A stretch of 16,371 nt of DNA, taken from positions 1-16,371 of the forward strand of contig CAZCOB010000048.1 in the NCBI GenBank assembly GCA_964500415.1, read 5' to 3'. Made by a program: the position numbers and the translations under genes. The first letter of the stretch is position 1. Each line of letters begins with the position of its first letter. Below the pieces are notes generated by a model, which saw nothing but the letters and a program-made list of their open reading frames with translations, ran no database searches and had not been told where the DNA came from. Positions 13,753 to 16,371 of the stretch are shown here, piece after piece. The DNA comes from JAFGPF01 sp964500415. Lineage in GTDB: Bacteria; Chloroflexota; Dehalococcoidia; Dehalococcoidales; RBG-16-60-22.

Positions 13753-14591
13753 ATGTCTATTCCGGTCGGTTCGATTTCTTCGGCAGTTTCCTCGCCTCCT
13801 TCTTCCCTGTTCTGCCAGCGCAGCAGGAGTACCACCGCCGTTACTACTATCGCCATTACCGCCACGTAGGTCTCCAGCTGGACGAGTCCGTAGGTCCCGG
13901 TTTGCTGATACACGTATTGCATTACGATGACCCCATAGTTTAAGAGAGTGTGTAGCCCGGCGACAATGAGGTAGAACTGCCACCCTTTGCCTTTGGCCAG
14001 TCCGTAACCTGCCAGGGCGGAAGCCGCGATATGAAAGCCCACGGCGAAAAATCTCTCCCAGAACCCGGCGATACCTGTGAAACCGTCGGCCTGAATAGCG
14101 CTGACCGTCCAGCCGGCGGCGAACATCCTGCCGTGCGCCCAGACCGCCTCGAAGATGCCGAAAGCCGCTCCGGCAATCGCCCCTATCGCCAGCCCGAGCT
14201 TGGGGTCGATGTTCCTGCCGCTGCGCCACCACCAGGCCACCATCGGCACCATCTTGGCGCCTTCCTGCACCAGGCCGCTGAACAGCACCGTCGGTATACC
14301 CGCCAGCAGCAGCCAGCTTGCGAGTGTTTCCTGACTCCAGAAATGTTCCAGCGCCTCCGCCGACCAGTTCTGCAGCGGTATCTGGACGAAGGTGACCGCC
14401 AGTAACGTCAGGAAAGCGCTGACCACACCCACCCCCCAGAGCCAGTGCCTCTTAAACAGCGGCGGCCAGTGTGCGCAGAGCCAGATAGCCCCGAAGGCGA
14501 GCCCAAGGCCGATGCCGATAAGCATCAGGTACCATTCAAGGCCGGGATAAATGAAAAACGACTTTAAGAAGGCCATCATTTGTTCCCACAT
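13749..14591 (-). CDS. PrsW/YhfC-like putative intramembrane protease
   Basis: A 280-aa polytopic membrane protein with about seven or eight hydrophobic segments. Conserved polar residues sit in the pattern of PrsW and YhfC-type glutamic intramembrane proteases: Glu110-x-x-Lys113 in LVQEGAKMVPM, Glu148 in AAFGIFEAVW, Glu179-Arg180, His187 in AVGFHIAASALAGYG, and His214 with Asn218 in LHTLLNYG. The tail is acidic (about 262-275). The exact family is uncertain, and it could also be a non-peptidase relative. ATG with GGAG upstream is a good start. It begins 14 bp after the nicotinate phosphoribosyltransferase stop on the same strand and is likely co-transcribed with it. A link to NAD salvage is not known. 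Its stop overlaps the tilS stop tail to tail by 4 bp. Confidence 0.75.
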   Translation of the reverse strand: MWEQMMAFLKSFFIYPGLEWYLMLIGIGLGLAFGAIWLCAHWPPLFKRHWLWGVGVVSAFLTLLAVTFVQIPLQNWSAEALEHFWSQETLASWLLLAGIPTVLFSGLVQEGAKMVPMVAWWWRSGRNIDPKLGLAIGAIAGAAFGIFEAVWAHGRMFAAGWTVSAIQADGFTGIAGFWERFFAVGFHIAASALAGYGLAKGKGWQFYLIVAGLHTLLNYGVIVMQYVYQQTGTYGLVQLETYVAVMAIVVTAVVLLLRWQNREEGGEETAEEIEPTGIDI

Positions 14592-14605
14592 AAGCTTCTC
14601 CTTAT

Positions 14606-15604
14606 TTACATCACCCGCTTCAGCCGCGGGTTAGGCGTAATACCCGGTATCCGGCCGCGCTTGGCGATGGGCTTCCCCTCCACTTCGTGAAGGTCGGCGG
14701 TAAAATCTATCGGTTTCGCGCCGCTGATATAGCTGCCCACGCCGAAACCGTCCACCGGCGCTTCTCTCTCCAGGAAATACGTAATCCGCTCCGGAGTGAC
14801 GCCGCCGCTGACGAATATTTTAACGTGCTTGAAACCCGCCTCGTCAAGACGATTACGCACCTTCTTGACCAGTTCCACGGTAACCCCACCCAGTTCCGAG
14901 GGCGTGTCCAGTCGCACGCTCTGGAGTTTCTCCCCCAGCGCCTCGGCCACCCGCAGGCTTTCCTCATCCTCGTCAATGAATGTATCCACCAGCGATACGC
15001 GGGGCACCTCCTCGGGCATATACTTATCGAACAGCATGGTGGCCTTTACGGTGTCGCCTACCACGATAATTAAAGCATGGGGAATCGTCCCGGAGGCCTC
15101 TATTCCGGCCAGGCGCGCTCCGGCTATGCTGGAGCAGCCGGCGCAGCCCCCCGCCACCGCCGCGTAGTCCATCACCCCGGCCACCGCGGGGTGCACGTGC
15201 CGCGCCCCGAAACTGATAAGGGGTATCTTACCGGCAGCGTCGACACACTCCCGGGCGGCCGTCGCCCAGCCGCTGCAATGGGCTAATATGCCGACTATTG
15301 CCGTCTCGTAAACGCCGTAGCTCTGGTAGGGGGCAGTGATGCGCAGCGCCACTTCCTTGGGGGTTATAGCTTCACCTTCGCTCAGCGCCCATACCTCGCG
15401 GTTGTCCGCGGGCAGTACTTTCGCCAGCAGCGCTTTTACTTCCTCGATGCCGCAGATTATGCCGGGGCGACTCCCGAACACCTCCATGGTCGCCACCGGG
15501 TTGAGGTTCTCCTTGCGTAAAATGTCTATGGTGCGGACGAAGTATATATCGGCGGTATCACCGGATATCACTTCCGGCGACGGTTCAAATTCAGGCTTCG
15601 GCAT
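14606..15604 (-). CDS. pncB: Nicotinate phosphoribosyltransferase (short type)
   Basis: Makes nicotinate mononucleotide from nicotinate and PRPP with ATP hydrolysis, the entry step of the Preiss-Handler route to NAD. At 332 aa it matches the short type. Motifs are SGDTADIYFVRTIDIL near the start, the PYQSYGVYETAIVGILAH helix (92-109), SFGARHVHP (131-139) with His136 in the FGxRH pattern, GIEASGTIPHA (167-177) and FVSGGVTPERI in the phosphate-binding C-terminal part. The close Cys pair in GGCAGCSS (152-159) is typical of this subgroup. The ATG has a full AGGAGGTGA upstream, inside the end of the nicotinamidase gene. The two overlap by 14 bp, so they are translated together. Downstream is the membrane protease candidate. 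The symbol is used in the broad sense, as this form is distant from E. coli PncB. Confidence 0.92.
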   Translation of the reverse strand: MPKPEFEPSPEVISGDTADIYFVRTIDILRKENLNPVATMEVFGSRPGIICGIEEVKALLAKVLPADNREVWALSEGEAITPKEVALRITAPYQSYGVYETAIVGILAHCSGWATAARECVDAAGKIPLISFGARHVHPAVAGVMDYAAVAGGCAGCSSIAGARLAGIEASGTIPHALIIVVGDTVKATMLFDKYMPEEVPRVSLVDTFIDEDEESLRVAEALGEKLQSVRLDTPSELGGVTVELVKKVRNRLDEAGFKHVKIFVSGGVTPERITYFLEREAPVDGFGVGSYISGAKPIDFTADLHEVEGKPIAKRGRIPGITPNPRLKRVM

Positions 15605-16130
15605 GATTCACCTCCTGAATAAGCCTGGCCCCGAGCACTTTATCCATGTGCTCCAGGGCGAAGCGATGTGCCGTTTCATCGGGAGAAGCGACGCAGTTTA
15701 CGGGTATCTCCACTTCGTAGTCTCGATTCCGCGCATCGGCGGCGGTGTGCATGACGCAGATATTGGTCAGGACTCCGCATATTCTTATTTTATCCGGTTT
15801 AAGCTGTCGTAGCTTTTCCTCCAGTTTCGTGCCGTAAAAACCGCTGTAACGCTTCTTGGGGATTACCTCGCCCGGGTATCCGGCCAGTTCCGGGATGACC
15901 TCCGCCTCCACCGTACCGGCGATACAGTGCGGCGGGAACATCTTGAATTCGAGGTCGTCGGGTTCGTGGTTATCGCAGATAAAAAATACTTTAGAATCCC
16001 CCGCCGTTTCCCGCTCCAGCAGTTTCTGGATGTTCGGTATAATGCCGCGGGCTTTGGCGCCGATGTACAGAGGATACCCTTCTTCCAGGAACCCCCGCAG
16101 CATATCCACCACTAAGACCGCGTTAGCCAT
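15591..16130 (-). CDS. pncA: Nicotinamidase (isochorismatase superfamily)
   Basis: Hydrolyses nicotinamide to nicotinate and ammonia. The 179-aa protein shows the isochorismatase-fold triad: Asp9 (LVVDML), Lys92 or Lys93 (IPKKRYSGF) and Cys125 (GVLTNICVMHTA). The metal-site pattern Asp53-x-His55 (CDNHEPDD) and His68 in FPPHCIAGT is typical of true nicotinamidases rather than other isochorismatases. The next gene uses the product, which supports the call. Start: ATG 16130 has GGAGG (16136-16140) 5 nt upstream. An in-frame GTG at 16136 overlaps that site and is less likely. It is the first gene of a set with nicotinate phosphoribosyltransferase and a membrane protein. The promoter is not clear. 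A TTGATA is visible on the minus strand near 16185-16190, without a good -10 partner. Confidence 0.93.
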   Translation of the reverse strand: MANAVLVVDMLRGFLEEGYPLYIGAKARGIIPNIQKLLERETAGDSKVFFICDNHEPDDLEFKMFPPHCIAGTVEAEVIPELAGYPGEVIPKKRYSGFYGTKLEEKLRQLKPDKIRICGVLTNICVMHTAADARNRDYEVEIPVNCVASPDETAHRFALEHMDKVLGARLIQEVNHAEA

Positions 16131-16158
16131 AGCCACCTCCCTTTATCCCCTCTCGCTT

Positions 16159-16216
16159 TTTATCTATTCCCACCCTGCCGCCCTCGTATCAACTTCTGCT
16201 CAGCCCTCATTTTTAC
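16159..16216 (+). repeat. Dispersed GC-rich intergenic repeat, copy 4
   Basis: TTTATCTATTCCCACCCTGC, then CGCCCTCGTATCA, ending in CAGCCCTCATTTTT, aligns with the core of the other copies. One base is missing in the CCCACCC-CCGCCC middle. It lies 29 bp upstream of the nicotinamidase start, so in the mRNA it would be read in the opposite sense to copies 1, 2 and 3. Confidence 0.7.
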
Positions 16217-16235
16217 TTCTTACCACCTCGTAATT

Positions 16236-16273
16236 GTCATTGCGAGTCCTTCCACTGAAGGGCGAAGCAATCT
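16236..16273 (+). repeat. REP-like repeat GTCATTGCGAG type, copy B
   Basis: The left end GTCATTGCGAG and right end GCGAAGCAATC equal those of the repeat at 6812, while the middle differs and holds a small stem CCTTC-CACT-GAAGG. It lies 13 bp after the purH stop. Confidence 0.7.
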
Positions 16274-16285
16274 CTATCTACTCTA

Positions 16286-16371
16286 TTAATGCCTGAAATG
16301 CCTGACGCCGGTCAGCACCATGGCGATGTTATGCTTATCGGCGGCGTCTACCGATTCCTGGTCGCGTATCG
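16286..16371 (-). CDS. purH: Bifunctional purine biosynthesis protein PurH, C-terminal end (partial)
   Basis: Only the last 28 codons lie in the window, and the gene continues past the right edge. On the minus strand they read IRDQESVDAADKHNIAMVLT and then GVRHFRH before the TAA (16286-16288). This is the very conserved C-terminal end of the AICAR transformylase/IMP cyclohydrolase, which carries out the last two steps of IMP synthesis. The MVxTGxRHFRH ending is highly typical. The gene is upstream of and in the same direction as the nicotinamidase operon, with 155 bp and two repeats between them, so co-transcription is possible but not shown. Confidence 0.93.
   Translation of the reverse strand, partial: IRDQESVDAADKHNIAMVLTGVRHFRH

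Noticed and set aside
1..16371. CRISPR array, insertion sequence or phage genes
   Set aside because: No regularly spaced direct repeats, no transposase, integrase or phage proteins were found. The repeats present are dispersed and few per site.

Overview
The window looks like chromosome of an anaerobic bacterium, most likely a member of the Chloroflexota (Dehalococcoidia-like). This is an inference from three things: a class II (adenosylcobalamin-dependent) ribonucleotide reductase directly behind nrdR, the style of the proteins, and short dispersed GTCATTGCGAG and ATTCCCGCC repeats between genes. No 16S or other decisive marker is present. There is no phage, integrase, transposase, CRISPR array, tRNA or rRNA. 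Most genes are housekeeping, so the novelty lies mainly in the intergenic DNA and in a few small or orphan genes.

Left part (1-3443): two NrdR-box-like palindromes 32 bp apart, then nrdR and nrdJ overlapping by ATGA. This is a self-regulated deoxyribonucleotide module. A GC-rich, repeat-laden gap follows.

Middle-left (3444-7694): an orphan peptide-type ABC substrate-binding lipoprotein on the minus strand, with no permease or ATPase genes near it, and a divergent HPP-family membrane protein. Next comes a small winged-helix protein whose promoter carries a perfect 12-bp palindrome over the -35 box, which suggests autorepression. Two tandem hairpins, a small cupin protein, a gap with two REP-like repeats, and a membrane-anchored transglutaminase-like protein follow.

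Middle-right (7712-13752): radC (minus), then a promoter with an extended -10 driving two tandem CNNM/CBS/CorC-type membrane proteins (recent-looking duplicates) and a TIGR03936/DUF2344 protein. A repeat-filled gap follows, then tilS, which meets the next gene tail to tail with a 4-bp overlap.

Right part (minus strand, 16371 to 13749): the C-terminal end of purH, then a tight set of nicotinamidase, nicotinate phosphoribosyltransferase and a PrsW/YhfC-like intramembrane protease candidate. The first two convert nicotinamide to nicotinate to nicotinate mononucleotide (NAD salvage).

The most unusual signal is a dispersed GC-rich intergenic repeat of about 56 bp, with a longer form of about 105 bp. 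Its core reads TTCCCACCCAAACCGCCC. There are four direct copies and one inverted copy in 16 kb, all outside genes. I do not recognise it.
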